53,252 nt of DNA from Deinococcus sp. Arct2-2 (GCF_004801315.1 NZ_SSNW01000032.1:1-53252), one strand, 5' to 3'. Counted from the stretch's first letter, positions 16,552 to 25,533 are shown. Made by a program: numbers and translations. Notes: generated by a model from the letters alone, not told the origin.

Positions 16552-17940
16552 TTAGGGGCTGCCGGGTTGCCCGCGCTCCTGAGACAACACCGGAGCGCCG
16601 TCCAGCGCCTTGACCCCCAGATTCAGGAGTTCGTCTTCACCCTGAGTCAGCAGGCGGGTGGTGGCTTCGCTCTGCTCGTCGGCAATATCGGGGGTCAGGC
16701 GGGTGGGGTACGGCGTGCCGTCAGGTTTGGCGTAGTTCAGAATGGTCAGTTGCAGAGCGGCGTCTTCTCCGATGGGAAAGACACGGGTGGCGGTATTGCC
16801 CACGCCTGCCGTCGTTTCACCCAAAATCGGGCCACGCGCCGCGTTCTGAATCTCGAAGGCAAAAAATTCGCTGCAAGAAGCGCTGCCGCCGTCTACCAGC
16901 ACCGACAGTGGCCCCGTCCAAAGCTGCGGATTGGTCACGATACCGCTGGTTCGTCCGGCCTCTACCCGCGCTCCCCGGCTGACCAGCGTGCGGCTGTTGC
17001 CCTCCGCGCTGCGGGCCACCCGCGTAAAGCTGGGCACAAAGGCACTGACCGCGCCGTCGCACTCGCTGAGGCTGCCGCCGCCGTTGCCGCGCAGGTCGAC
17101 GATAATGCCCCGCACCCCCCGCGCCCGCGCCTCTCCCACCAGATCATGCACGCCCTGAGCCACGCCCCCGCCCGAAATAAAGGTAGGAATGCGGATCACG
17201 GCCACGTCTTGGCTACCGTCTGCGCTGGCTTGGTAGCTCAGGCGCGGCAAATCGCGGGTGCTGCTTTCCTGCGAGGTCAGGTTGACGACCCGCTCTAGGC
17301 CGCGTGTACTGACGCCGAGGGCAATGGGCCGCCCCGCTTCCCGCGCTGCACGCAGGGCGTCGTAGGTGTAGGGCTGACCGTCAATGCTGGTCAGGACATC
17401 GCCGCGCAGCAACCCGGCCCCTGCCGCCACACTGTTGGGCACGACTTCCAACACTACGCGCTGTTGGCCGTCCAGCAGGGCCAATTTCACGCCAAATTGT
17501 CTGCGGTTACCACCCGTAGCGCTGGCAACAAATTCCTGAAAATCTTCCGGGGTCTGAAAAAAGGTATGTTCGTCGTCCAGCGCGGTCATTTCAGCCTCTA
17601 TGACCGGGTAAGACTTTTCGGCGGCGCAGTTGGTGGGGGTGGGCGCACATACGGCGTCTAGCCTGAGCTGATACTCGCGGGCAAGGCCCTCACGGTCTAC
17701 TGGAGACAGGCCGCCATACGACGTTTGCAGCAGCAAGTTCACCTGATCGAATACCGCCTGAGCCGGAGACACCGAAGCCGCAGACTTAAACTGAGTGCTG
17801 GTGGCACTGCCCGGCCTGCCCACCTGCGACTGCGCCAGAGCGGGCAAACTGAACATCAGCGACAGAGAGAGCGACAGTTGAAGTGCTGAAGTGAGCGCCG
17901 ATCTTGGGGCGCGTGGGATGCGGCGCTGCGTTGGCTTCAT
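16552..17940 (-). CDS. S41-family (C-terminal processing-type) peptidase, exported
   Basis: The 462-residue protein has a signal peptide (ALTSALQLSLSLSLMFSLPALAQ), then an N-terminal helical region, a PDZ-like segment (GVKLALLDGQQRVVLEVVPNSVAAGAGLLRGDVLTSIDGQ) and an S41 protease core (VRGIIVDLRGNGGGSLSECDGAVSAFVP, then VDGGSASCSEFFAFEIQNA with the nucleophile Ser). The Lys expected in CtpA-type enzymes (TFGKG) is not seen: the segment reads ETTAGVG. It may therefore use a different general base, as in tricorn-like S41 members, or be a divergent enzyme. ATG 17940 has AAGGG upstream. The upstream frame to 17997 has no signal-peptide logic. Confidence 0.85.
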   Translation of the reverse strand: MKPTQRRIPRAPRSALTSALQLSLSLSLMFSLPALAQSQVGRPGSATSTQFKSAASVSPAQAVFDQVNLLLQTSYGGLSPVDREGLAREYQLRLDAVCAPTPTNCAAEKSYPVIEAEMTALDDEHTFFQTPEDFQEFVASATGGNRRQFGVKLALLDGQQRVVLEVVPNSVAAGAGLLRGDVLTSIDGQPYTYDALRAAREAGRPIALGVSTRGLERVVNLTSQESSTRDLPRLSYQASADGSQDVAVIRIPTFISGGGVAQGVHDLVGEARARGVRGIIVDLRGNGGGSLSECDGAVSAFVPSFTRVARSAEGNSRTLVSRGARVEAGRTSGIVTNPQLWTGPLSVLVDGGSASCSEFFAFEIQNAARGPILGETTAGVGNTATRVFPIGEDAALQLTILNYAKPDGTPYPTRLTPDIADEQSEATTRLLTQGEDELLNLGVKALDGAPVLSQERGQPGSP

Positions 17941-18167
17941 ATTGACCCTTATTCTGCTCTGAACAGATGGGAAATGGGTGGGAAACAATCCCCACACAGG
18001 TTACAAAAAACCCGTGTGATTCGGTACTTTTTCAGATTGTGGGCCAGTGCCGAGCGGGAGGAAGGTGACTCGTTGACCCTCCGCCGAAATCTGTTCGGGA
18101 CAGTGCGGCTGTTTAGGACAGTGCGGGTTACAGAGTACGGGTCACAGACCAGTCCGGCAGCGTCCAG

Positions 18168-19253
18168 CTACGGCAGTGGGCGGTGTTGGTACAACTCCAC
18201 CATGCGGCGCAAAAAGCGCAGGCCCGGTGTGAGGCTGCTGTGCTGCACCCATTCGTCTTCGCGGTGAGCATTGCCGCCCCGGTACACGCCCACCGCAATA
18301 GCGGGCAAGTCGTGCGGCACAGCGGCGTTGGCATCGGTGCTGCTGGAGGCGAGGCGCAAATCCATGCGGCCTTCGCGGGCAGCTTCGTGGGCCATATCCA
18401 GCAGGGGGCCGGAGCGCAGGTCGCCGCCCGGACGGTCTCCGACCCGCTCTAGGCGCACATTCACGCCCGCTTCCCGCGCCGCACTGTGCAGCACGCCCTG
18501 AGCGCGGCTGTCGAGTTCGGCTAGGGCTTTGGCATCCAGCGAGCGCAGATCAAGAAGGAGTTCGGCGCTTCCGGCAATAGAATTGACGCTGTTCCCGCCC
18601 GACGCGAGGCCCACATTCAGCGTGGTGCGCGGCGTATTGGGACGGTGCAGGGCGTACAGACCCGCAATGGCGATGCCCAGCGCGTGCAACGCACTCGGAG
18701 CCTGATCGCCCCAAGAGTGGCCCCCCGGCCCGATAAATGTAGCCCGGTAGCGCCGCACGCCCACCGCCCGCGTGACCGCGATGCCCAAGTAGCCGTCTAC
18801 AGCCACAAACGCGCCTAGTGAGGCCCGGTGCTTGGCAATCAAGTGCTTTGCGCCGCGCAAGTCTCCCAGCCCTTCCTCGCCTACATTGGCCGCTACCCAG
18901 AGGGGCCGCCGCAGGGCCACCGGTTGCGCGGCGTGCCCCGCCAGCAGCGCCGTGACCACCGCTAGGCTGGCGCTGTTGTCGCCTACTCCCGGCCCCACCA
19001 GCCGCGTTTTTTCGTCGCGCACCGTGACATCGGTGCCTGCCGCGAACACCGTATCTAGGTGGGCCGCCAGCAGCAGTGCGGGCTTTCCTTCTGTGCCGGG
19101 GGGCGTAATCCGGGTCAGCACGTTGCCCACTTCGTCGCGCTCGCAGGTAAACCCCAGCTCTTGCCAGAGGTGGGTCATCAGGTCGGCCCGCGCCCCCTCA
19201 TCAAAGGTGGGGGCAGGCGTCTGCGCTATGCGCGGGAGGTACGACAGAGGCAT
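18168..19253 (-). CDS. M20-family metallopeptidase
   Basis: The 361-residue protein is a cytoplasmic M20/M25/M40 dizinc peptidase or deacylase. The metal-site motifs are LLLAAHLDTVF, VGPGVGDNSASLAVV, VAANVGEEGLGDLRGAKHLI (Glu-Glu pair) and AVDGYLG. The dimerisation lid is present (GPGGHSWGDQAPSALHALGIAIAGL). C-terminal His is in EDEWVQHSSLTPG. It is closest in layout to PepT/ArgE-like peptidases. The substrate is not evident. ATG 19253 lies 8 nt behind TAGAAT (probably leaderless). It stands alone. Confidence 0.87.
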   Translation of the reverse strand: MPLSYLPRIAQTPAPTFDEGARADLMTHLWQELGFTCERDEVGNVLTRITPPGTEGKPALLLAAHLDTVFAAGTDVTVRDEKTRLVGPGVGDNSASLAVVTALLAGHAAQPVALRRPLWVAANVGEEGLGDLRGAKHLIAKHRASLGAFVAVDGYLGIAVTRAVGVRRYRATFIGPGGHSWGDQAPSALHALGIAIAGLYALHRPNTPRTTLNVGLASGGNSVNSIAGSAELLLDLRSLDAKALAELDSRAQGVLHSAAREAGVNVRLERVGDRPGGDLRSGPLLDMAHEAAREGRMDLRLASSSTDANAAVPHDLPAIAVGVYRGGNAHREDEWVQHSSLTPGLRFLRRMVELYQHRPLP

Positions 19254-19261
19254 TGCAGGCG

Positions 19262-19267
19262 ATTCTA
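19262..19267 (-). promoter_or_regulatory. -10 box TAGAAT (leaderless)
   Basis: The box sits 8 nt before ATG 19253 of the M20 peptidase gene. Confidence 0.55.
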
Positions 19268-19380
19268 ACGGGTGCAGGCGGGAAAACAGTAAGCCGCGTG
19301 GTCAGGCGTTGCGGGTTGCTTTAGGGAGGGGGGAGACAGGAAGGCGGGGGAACCTTCCGAGTCAGATTGAAGCCGCGTGT

Positions 19381-19506
19381 AAACCCCCCAGTCTGCTGTG
19401 CAGCCAGCCCTCCTCAACTTGCAAAGCTCCGCAGGAGAGGGGAGCGCAACAGCCTCTAGTCCCCACCTCTAAGGGGGGCGTTGCGAGAGCAACGGGGGGG
19501 GTTCAC
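19381..19506 (-). repeat. Repeat A copy 2 (longer variant)
   Basis: An inverted-orientation copy with about 25 extra bases in the first hairpin. One end reads GCCGCGTGTAAACCCCCC and the other GGGGGGGTTCACCTTCC. These are the two end types seen across the family. Confidence 0.8.
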
Positions 19507-19532
19507 CTTCCAACCTGCTGACCCACACCCAA

Positions 19533-19563
19533 CAAAAAACCCCCAACCACACAGGCTGGGGGC
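19533..19563 (-). terminator. Intrinsic terminator of the EF-hand gene
   Basis: The stem CCCCCAACC / GGCTGGGGG (one mismatch) is followed on the minus strand by TTTTTT. It lies 17 nt after the EF-hand gene stop. Confidence 0.8.
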
Positions 19564-19579
19564 TAGAGTCAAGTGGTCT

Positions 19580-20005
19580 TCAGCGGCGCAGCATCTTGCT
19601 GCCGATCATGGCGGCGAGGCCCACCAGTCCGGCTTTCACCATCGGGTTGCCCAGTAAGCCGCCCTGACTAAAGGCTGCTTCGAGAGGGCTGCGGCCATCT
19701 TGGGCAGGAGCCTGAGCGGTGCGGGTAAAAGCGTCGGCGAGGTCGTTGGGATCGTCGGCCCGCACGCTCTGCACGGGGTTGGCACTACTCTGCACAATCG
19801 CGTCGCCCATCTGCTGGCGCTGATCAGGACTCATCTGGGTCATGTAGCCGCGCAGCAACTCGTCACGCTCCTGCGGGGTGGCGGTTTGCAGGTAGTCCTG
19901 AATGTAGGCGGCGGCTTCCTGCGGGCTGACGACGCCGTCTCCGTTGGTGTCGCGGGGGTCTAGGTTAGCCATCTGCTCGTGACGATCTTTTTGTTGAAAA
20001 AACAT
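19580..20005 (-). CDS. EF-hand protein, 141 aa
   Basis: The protein carries one canonical 12-residue EF-hand calcium loop (DTNGDGVVSPQE) near residues 19-30, followed by a helical region with Gln/Asp/Arg-rich segments and a C-terminal hydrophobic stretch (GNPMVKAGLVGLAAMIGSKML) that could insert into the membrane. No signal peptide is visible. ATG 20005 has a strong Shine-Dalgarno (AGGAGG, 7 nt upstream), in contrast to the leaderless neighbours. The function is unknown. A terminator follows. Confidence 0.78.
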   Translation of the reverse strand: MFFQQKDRHEQMANLDPRDTNGDGVVSPQEAAAYIQDYLQTATPQERDELLRGYMTQMSPDQRQQMGDAIVQSSANPVQSVRADDPNDLADAFTRTAQAPAQDGRSPLEAAFSQGGLLGNPMVKAGLVGLAAMIGSKMLRR

Positions 20006-20234
20006 GGTGAAACCTCCTGAAGGGGTGCGGCCCTATATCCGACTAGCGGCGTTCGACTGGCTGCCAAACCACAGAGCACCGAGATAACTGTGTACGGCCT
20101 CTACGCTACGGAGCCGCCCGGTCAAATGGGTGAGGAGACACTAAGGACAAGCTTTACGCCGCCTGAACCTTGCTTGGGGTCGGTGTCCGAGCAATACGGC
20201 AGTAAGAGGGACAATTCGGCGCTCTGCACGGCGC

Positions 20235-20240
20235 TACAGT
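20235..20240 (+). promoter_or_regulatory. -10 box TACAGT (leaderless)
   Basis: The box sits 9 nt before ATG 20250 of the CbiX-type gene. No Shine-Dalgarno is seen. Confidence 0.5.
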
Positions 20241-20249
20241 GGCGGGCGT

Positions 20250-21671
20250 ATGCGTTCTCTCGTCCTGATCGGTCATGGTTCCCACCTCAACGGCGAGTCG
20301 GCAGGCGCGGTTTACCGGTATGCCGAACTGATTCGCGAGCGTGGCCTTTTTGATGAAGTGGTGGAAGGCTACTGGAAAGAAGAACCCTCTCTGCGGCAAG
20401 TGCTGAAAACCACCGCCAGCACCGATGTCACCGTGATTCCTATGTTTATCAGCGAGGGCTACTTTACCGAAACGGTGATCCCGCGTGAAATGGGTCTAGG
20501 ACATCAAGGGCCAGTGCCGCCAGAAGGCGTAGCCCGCGTGCTGGGCGGCAAAACCGTGCGTTATACCTTGCCTTACGGCGTGCATTCCAGCATGGCCGAC
20601 GTGATTTTGGAGCGGGCGCGGGAAGCCCTGCCCGATTTGGGGGAGGAAGGCACGCCGCCGACTGCGCTGGTAGTGCTGGGCCACGGCACGACCCGCAACG
20701 AAAACAGCAACCGCGTGGTGTACGAAAACGCCGAGCGACTGCGGCACAGTGGGCTGTTTTCGGAAGTCGAAGCCCTATTTCTCGATGAAGACCCCAAGGT
20801 GGGTCTGTGGCCCGAGCGGGTACATGCGCCGCGTGTGGTGGTGGTTCCTTTCTTCGCCTCCGAGGGCTGGCACACGCTGGAAACCATCCCCGAAGATATG
20901 GGCCTGACGGGGGCCGTGACCGAATTTCCGGAGAATCCTCACGGCCCACAAACTGTGCATTACGCCCGCCCGGTGGGCACACACGCCCGCATTGCCGAAG
21001 TGATTTTGCAACTGGCCGAAGAAGCACGCGGCACAGGCGGGCGCGGCGGCGATGAAGACCGGCTGCACGCCCAAGCGTGGGCCGCTTTCATGACGATGGC
21101 GCGGCGCGGAATGCGTGTGGGCGAAGTGCTGATTACGCCGCAACTGGGCATGTTCGAGGTACGCCACGCGCTGGATGAAGGCATTCCCGGCGGCGACCTG
21201 ACCACCACCGTGACGCCCGAAGGCCTGCGCGACCAGACCCGCCGCGACGAAGGCGGCCACCACCGCCCGGTGCATACCCTCCGCAATCTGCCGCGTGGCT
21301 GGCGTGCCGTACTGAGTGAAGCCGACTTGCCTCGCGCCATGCACGCGCTGTATCCGGCGATTGTGGAAGAGGGCTACGCGCACCAGCAACACGCGCTGCG
21401 GGCCACGCCTTGGGCCACCACCGCCCGCCGCCAAACCGGAATCTATGCCAAGGTGCAAAAAGCCACGCCGGAACAGGTGGAGCATGTGGCCGAGGACGTG
21501 TGCAGCGGGTGCCTCCGCACGCGCCTGTGGGCCTCCGAACAGTTGCCGCGCACCTTCTTCGACGGTGTGCCGGGGGCCATTCCCTGTGCCGAAGCCTGCA
21601 CCTACTTGGTGGCCGAAGTGCGTGAAGAGGTAAGTGGGAAGCGCGGGACGGGAGCGGGGCATAGCCACTAG
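20250..21671 (+). CDS. CbiX-type chelatase, DR2241-like multidomain protein
   Basis: The 473-residue protein has two CbiX/sirohydrochlorin-chelatase domains ([14 protein letters not shown] ... [31 protein letters not shown] ... [21 protein letters not shown]), followed by extra C-terminal domains and a cysteine cluster (CSGC at about 415, then CAEAC) that could bind an Fe-S cluster. The D. radiodurans protein DR2241, whose structure is known, has this two-plus-two domain layout. The likely role is metal insertion into sirohydrochlorin for sirohaem or cobalamin-type tetrapyrroles. It stands alone here, about 28 kb from the B12 uptake operon. A His-rich end (GAGHSH) may aid metal binding. Confidence 0.85.
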   Translation: MRSLVLIGHGSHLNGESAGAVYRYAELIRERGLFDEVVEGYWKEEPSLRQVLKTTASTDVTVIPMFISEGYFTETVIPREMGLGHQGPVPPEGVARVLGGKTVRYTLPYGVHSSMADVILERAREALPDLGEEGTPPTALVVLGHGTTRNENSNRVVYENAERLRHSGLFSEVEALFLDEDPKVGLWPERVHAPRVVVVPFFASEGWHTLETIPEDMGLTGAVTEFPENPHGPQTVHYARPVGTHARIAEVILQLAEEARGTGGRGGDEDRLHAQAWAAFMTMARRGMRVGEVLITPQLGMFEVRHALDEGIPGGDLTTTVTPEGLRDQTRRDEGGHHRPVHTLRNLPRGWRAVLSEADLPRAMHALYPAIVEEGYAHQQHALRATPWATTARRQTGIYAKVQKATPEQVEHVAEDVCSGCLRTRLWASEQLPRTFFDGVPGAIPCAEACTYLVAEVREEVSGKRGTGAGHSH

Positions 21672-21704
21672 GCATAGTCACTGAGGGAAGTTGAGCCGCG
21701 TGTA

Positions 21705-21805
21705 AACCCCCCGTTGCTGACGCAACGCCCCCCCTTAGAGGTGGGGACTAAAAGCCGTTGCGCTCCCCTCAAGGGGGGCTGGCTGCGCAGCAGACTGGGG
21801 GGTTT
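21705..21805 (+). repeat. Repeat A copy 3 with extended inverted ends
   Basis: The outer ends AGCCGCGTGTAAACCCCC and GGGGGGTTTACACGCGGCT form an almost perfect terminal inverted repeat. It follows the CbiX-type gene. Confidence 0.85.
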
Positions 21806-21833
21806 ACACGCGGCTTTAATCTGACTTGGAAGG

Positions 21834-21889
21834 TGAACCCCCCCGTTGCTTCCGCAACGCCCCCCCTTGAGGGGAGGACCACAGCCTCT
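21834..21889 (+). repeat. Repeat A copy 4 (left half only)
   Basis: The left half of repeat A (GAACCCCCCCGTTGC to about GGGGAGGACC) lies in tandem after copy 3. It ends just before the flavin reductase stop codon. Confidence 0.75.
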
Positions 21890-21900
21890 CCTGCTCTACC

Positions 21901-22398
21901 CTACCCCAACTCGTGGTACTGGCCCCGGAAGTACACCAGCGGATCGTCGTCGGTGTAGCGGGCGTATTCCACGAATCCTAGGTACAGGGTGTGGTCGCCC
22001 GCCACGATCATTTGCTGCTTGCGGCACACCAGTTGGGCAATGCAGCCGCCAATCAGGGGCAGGCCTTCATGCTCAAACCAAGGCACACTTTCTTCGGGGC
22101 CGGGGCGTCCGGCAAAGTGGTCGGAGAGGTGGCGCTGGGTGCTGCTGAGCAGATTCACGCCAAAGCGGGTGGTTTCGGGGCGGCCCAAGACCGCGTGCAT
22201 ATGGGCGCGGTGATCCACGCTGACTAGAATCAGCGGCGGCGTGAGGCTGACCGAGACGAAGGCGCTGGCGGTCATGCCCCGGCGCTGCTGGCCGTCTAGG
22301 GTGGTCACGATGGTGACGCCGCTGGCAAAGCGCCCCAGCGTTTCGCGGAATTCAAAGGGCGTCAGGCCGCCTTCGGCCTCTGCATTCGGAAGGGTCAT
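21901..22398 (-). CDS. Flavin reductase-like FMN-binding protein
   Basis: The 165-residue protein is of the flavin reductase (HpaC/NtaB-like) family. Motifs are FRETLGRFASGVTIVTTLDGQQRRGMTASAFVSVSLTPPLILVSVDH, RFGVNLLSSTQRHLSDHFAG and GDHTLYLGFVEYAR. Such enzymes supply reduced FMN or FAD to monooxygenases, but no partner gene is adjacent. Start ATG 22398 lies 6 nt behind TACACT (leaderless). The upstream GTG/ATG extension to 22431 is rejected because it would contain the promoter. Confidence 0.88.
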   Translation of the reverse strand: MTLPNAEAEGGLTPFEFRETLGRFASGVTIVTTLDGQQRRGMTASAFVSVSLTPPLILVSVDHRAHMHAVLGRPETTRFGVNLLSSTQRHLSDHFAGRPGPEESVPWFEHEGLPLIGGCIAQLVCRKQQMIVAGDHTLYLGFVEYARYTDDDPLVYFRGQYHELG

Positions 22399-22404
22399 AG
22401 CGGC

Positions 22405-22410
22405 AGTGTA
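22405..22410 (-). promoter_or_regulatory. -10 box TACACT (leaderless)
   Basis: The box sits 6 nt before ATG 22398 of the flavin reductase gene. Confidence 0.65.
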
Positions 22411-22587
22411 ACGCGGCGGGGGCAGAGGCAAGGGGCGCTTTATGGCGGTGAGGGCAGGAGCATGAGGCTACCGAACCTCAACAGTCTGGGGGCGAATCCA
22501 GAGTCAGTAGGCTGACTTTCTCTGAACTTGCCTATAACTTGGATTGATTGACTAGCACACCTTTCCCGCTCTCCACCCACTGAACCC

Positions 22588-24279
22588 TCAGGGCTGAGCG
22601 GGCGTTACGACTGGCGCGGGCGACACAGGCACACTCTTCGCAGGCGGCAGCGCCGGAACAGGTTGCAAATCCCGCACCAACAGGTCAGGCAGGCGCACCA
22701 CGCCCTTTGCCGGAATGGTATCCACCCACCGCTGCCCACTCACACGGATTTCGGTGCTACCCGCTTTCAGGGCCGCAAAGCCGTAGTAACCGTTGCCGTC
22801 AGTGAGGGAGCGGGCCACCACTTCGCCGCCTTGCAGGGCTTCTACCACGCGGTTGCCCAGTACGGGTGCGCCCGTGACCCGGCCCAACAGTCCGCGTGAG
22901 GTAGGTGGGCTGGCTGTCCAGCGGGTAGGCACATTCAGGGCGGCTCCGGGGGCGGTCAGCAGGGCGCGGATCACGTCCAGACCTTGCGCGGTGGTGGCCT
23001 TATTGCCGTACACATCCACGTTGGGCGTGCGGTAGGAGTAGCCCACCCAGCCGAGGCCCGCGTTCACTGCACGGGCCGCCTGTGCCGCGATGACTGCTGG
23101 GGAATTCAGGTACAGCGCCGTGCCCACCGCCAGTTCGGCCTGCCCGCCATCGGCGCGGGGGCGCATAGAGGCCGCAAAGGCGTTCCAGCCGTCAAACCAC
23201 GCGGCTTGATCGGCCATACCGTCGCGCTTGTAGTTCATGATCACGTTCAGGTCGAGCAGGCCGTCACGCATCCATGTAGGCCAGTCTTGCAGCACATCGT
23301 TGTAGGTGCGGGTGCGCCGGAACGACACCAGATCGCCCGCACGCGGCGGTTGCAGATAAGTAATGGTGGCCGCCGTGACCCACAAATTAGAGCGCACGCC
23401 CTTCACTTCCAGCGCGATTCGGCGCACGAGGGCCGTGACCTGATCTCGCTTCCAGTCTTGCCACGCGGGATCGGCGGCGGCAGGAATGCCAGTGGCCCCC
23501 GTTTCGGCATTGAAGCGGGCGATGACTTTGGGATCGTAGCCCCACACGCCGCCGTCGGGGTAACGGATTCGGTCTAGCTGAATGCCGTCTACAGCATAGT
23601 TTTTGACCAAACTGACCACGCCCGCCGTAATGTAATCGGCGGCAGCAGGAATGCCTACATCCAGCCAAGCGTCGCTGCCCTCTAAATACGTTCCATCAGG
23701 GCGGCGGGAATACCAAGACTGCGCCCCCATGTTTGGCCCGTGCGTGCGTGAAATATGCGCCGGATTGCTGTTGGGCACGGCAGCGTTGGCAACTCCGGTG
23801 ACGCTGGCCCACGCGATCACACGCATGCTACGCGGCTTGGCGAGCTTGATGACGGCTTCCAGCGGATCGAAGCCCGGTTGCAAGTCGGCGTCGGTAATCA
23901 TGGGCAGGCTGGAGCGGCGGCACAGGCAATCGGAACGGCGAATGGCCTGCACGAACAGCGTGTTGATGCCCATTTTGGCGGCGTCGTCTACCATGCGCCG
24001 CACCTGCGCCGAGGTCTTCAGGCCGGGGCCGAAAGCGTCTACCCATAGGCCGCGCACCTGAACCGCCGCCGGAGCGGGCGTCGCCACAGTGGGTACGGCG
24101 GCCACCGGAACAGGTTGTTTGGGCGCGTCTGTGGCGGCAGCAGGCAGGGCTGGCACCGGCGCTGGTATAGGCACTGGCACTGCCGCAGACCCGCCCGCCA
24201 AACCTCCAAGAGTGGGCAACACCAACGCCAGAGAGAGGGCGAGGGCGGCGGCGCGGCGCGGAGGTTGGAAGGAGGGCAT
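22588..24279 (-). CDS. GHL10-family glycosyl hydrolase-like exported protein
   Basis: The 563-residue protein has a signal peptide (MPSFQPPRRAAALALSLALVLPTLGGLAGG), a Pro/Ala/Val-rich linker (to about residue 75), a GHL10/YddW-like TIM-barrel domain (VRGLWVDAFGPGLKTSAQVRRMVDDAAKMGINTLFVQAIRR; YAVDGIQLDRIRYPDG with a probable catalytic Asp; LDLNVIMNYKRDG) and a C-terminal carboxypeptidase-regulatory-like beta-sandwich (GNRVVEALQGGEVVARSLTDGNGYYGFAALKAGSTEIRV). It probably acts on cell-envelope glycans. ATG 24279 is the signal-peptide start. The frame continues to 24321, where the ISAs1 element begins 18 nt further on, so the IS may have replaced the original upstream region. Confidence 0.85.
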   Translation of the reverse strand: MPSFQPPRRAAALALSLALVLPTLGGLAGGSAAVPVPIPAPVPALPAAATDAPKQPVPVAAVPTVATPAPAAVQVRGLWVDAFGPGLKTSAQVRRMVDDAAKMGINTLFVQAIRRSDCLCRRSSLPMITDADLQPGFDPLEAVIKLAKPRSMRVIAWASVTGVANAAVPNSNPAHISRTHGPNMGAQSWYSRRPDGTYLEGSDAWLDVGIPAAADYITAGVVSLVKNYAVDGIQLDRIRYPDGGVWGYDPKVIARFNAETGATGIPAAADPAWQDWKRDQVTALVRRIALEVKGVRSNLWVTAATITYLQPPRAGDLVSFRRTRTYNDVLQDWPTWMRDGLLDLNVIMNYKRDGMADQAAWFDGWNAFAASMRPRADGGQAELAVGTALYLNSPAVIAAQAARAVNAGLGWVGYSYRTPNVDVYGNKATTAQGLDVIRALLTAPGAALNVPTRWTASPPTSRGLLGRVTGAPVLGNRVVEALQGGEVVARSLTDGNGYYGFAALKAGSTEIRVSGQRWVDTIPAKGVVRLPDLLVRDLQPVPALPPAKSVPVSPAPVVTPAQP

Positions 24280-24328
24280 AGGTTCGGCGCTCAGGCTAGC
24301 GCACCGGTACGGAGCAAGCATGAACGGC

Positions 24329-24338
24329 GGGCCGCCCC
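24329..24338. repeat. Target-site duplication, left
   Basis: GGGCCGCCCC occurs directly outside the left IS end and again at 25524-25533 outside the right end. It is a 10-bp direct repeat, in line with ISAs1-family insertion. Confidence 0.9.
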
Positions 24339-25523
24339 CAGGGGCAACTTACGTCGGCGTTAGAAACTGAGGGGTGACTGACGAGCAATTGAGGCAAGCG
24401 GTGTCGAGTTTTGCGGAGATTCCCGATGCGCGCAAGCCGCGAGGACTGCATCACAGCTGAGTGAATATCGTGACCATTGCCCTGTGTGCGGTGATGAGTG
24501 GGGCAGACACGTATCCAGAAATCCAAGCCTTTGGGGAGACCAACGAGGCGTGGTTGAAGGGTTTTTTAGAGCTTCGCCGGATTCCAGATCACGGGACCTT
24601 TCGGCGCGTGTTTGCTCAACTCGATCCTGTCCATTTCCAGTCCAGTGCACTGGACTGGATTCGTCAAGCCATTGGCGGACGATTGCACGGTGGGGACATC
24701 GTGAGTATCGATGGCAAACGGCTGCGGGGCACGTCCGCCGATGAGGTGCCGGGCATCCCTAGGGTGAATGTCTGGGCTGCTCGGCAAGGCTTGTGTCTGA
24801 CCGCCACCGCCGTGGAAGGTAAAAGCAATGAGATCAGCACGCTTCCCAGCGTGCTGGACACGCTCTCACTGCTGGAACTGTCTGGGTGTGTGGTGACGTT
24901 GGATGCCATGGGCACTCAGCGCGACGTGGCCAAGAAACTGGTGTCTGTACAGGCGCAGGATCTCTTGGCCCTCAAGGGCAATCAGGGCCGCCTGTTTGAA
25001 GACGTCCAAGACCTGTTCGAGATGGTCTTGAAAGAGGCGACACCCGGTGACACGCTGTCACACATCGACACCGTGGAACAACAGCGTGCCCGTCAAGAAC
25101 GGCGAACCTGTTGGATGCTGCCTGCTGCGCCCTTTCTCGATCACCATGCGTGGCCCGGCCTCCACAGCGTCGTCATGGTGCGCTCACAGCGCACCATCAA
25201 GGGCGTCCTGTCCCAAGAAGACCGCTATTTCCTGAGTCCCCTTCCGGTTGATGCCTCCCGTGCCTTACAGGGGATTCGCACCCACTGGCACATCGAAAAC
25301 AGGCTCCACTGGGTGCTTGATGTCGCATTTCGCGAAGATGACTCGAAGACCCGGACAGACCACGGCCCAGAAAATCTCGCCACCCTTCGACGCTGGGCCT
25401 TAAATCTCATGCGGCTCGAAGGCACTGCTGGGGGTCTTGCCAAAAATAGAAAGCGCGTCGGCTGGGACGACGCCTACCGTTCTCGGCTTGTCGCCCTACT
25501 CGCTCCGACGTAAGTTGCCCCTA
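24339..25523 (+). mobile_element. ISAs1-family insertion sequence, 1185 bp
   Basis: Near-perfect inverted ends (CAGGGGCAACTTACGTCGG at left, and the complement of TAGGGGCAACTTACGTCGG at right) enclose one transposase frame on the plus strand. The element is flanked by a 10-bp direct repeat. It is complete in structure, but its transposase frame has an in-frame TGA at codon 29. The intact ends and exact duplication suggest recent insertion. Confidence 0.93.
24374..25513 (+). pseudogene. ISAs1-family transposase, interrupted by TGA at 24458-24460
   Basis: The frame from GTG 24374 reads V-TDEQLRQAVSSFAEIPDARKPRGLHHS, then TGA, then VNIVTIALCAVMSGADTYPEIQAFGE, which is the normal continuation of ISAs1 transposases. 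The 350-codon remainder (from GTG 24461) holds the DDE core: VVSIDGKRLRGT, VVTLDAMGTQRDVAKKL, LALKGNQGRLFEDVQ and HWHIENRLHWVLDVAFREDDSKTR. The first 29 codons are lost unless the TGA is read through or translation restarts at GTG 24461. A TGG or TTG to TGA point mutation explains it. It is probably inactive or weakly active. Confidence 0.85.
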
Positions 25524-25533
25524 GGGCCGCCCC
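25524..25533. repeat. Target-site duplication, right
   Basis: A second copy of GGGCCGCCCC next to the right IS end. Confidence 0.9.

Noticed and set aside
24374..24457. Programmed stop readthrough or frameshift in the ISAs1 transposase
   Set aside because: ISAs1 elements are not known to need recoding. A simple point mutation to TGA is more likely, so I scored it as a pseudogene.
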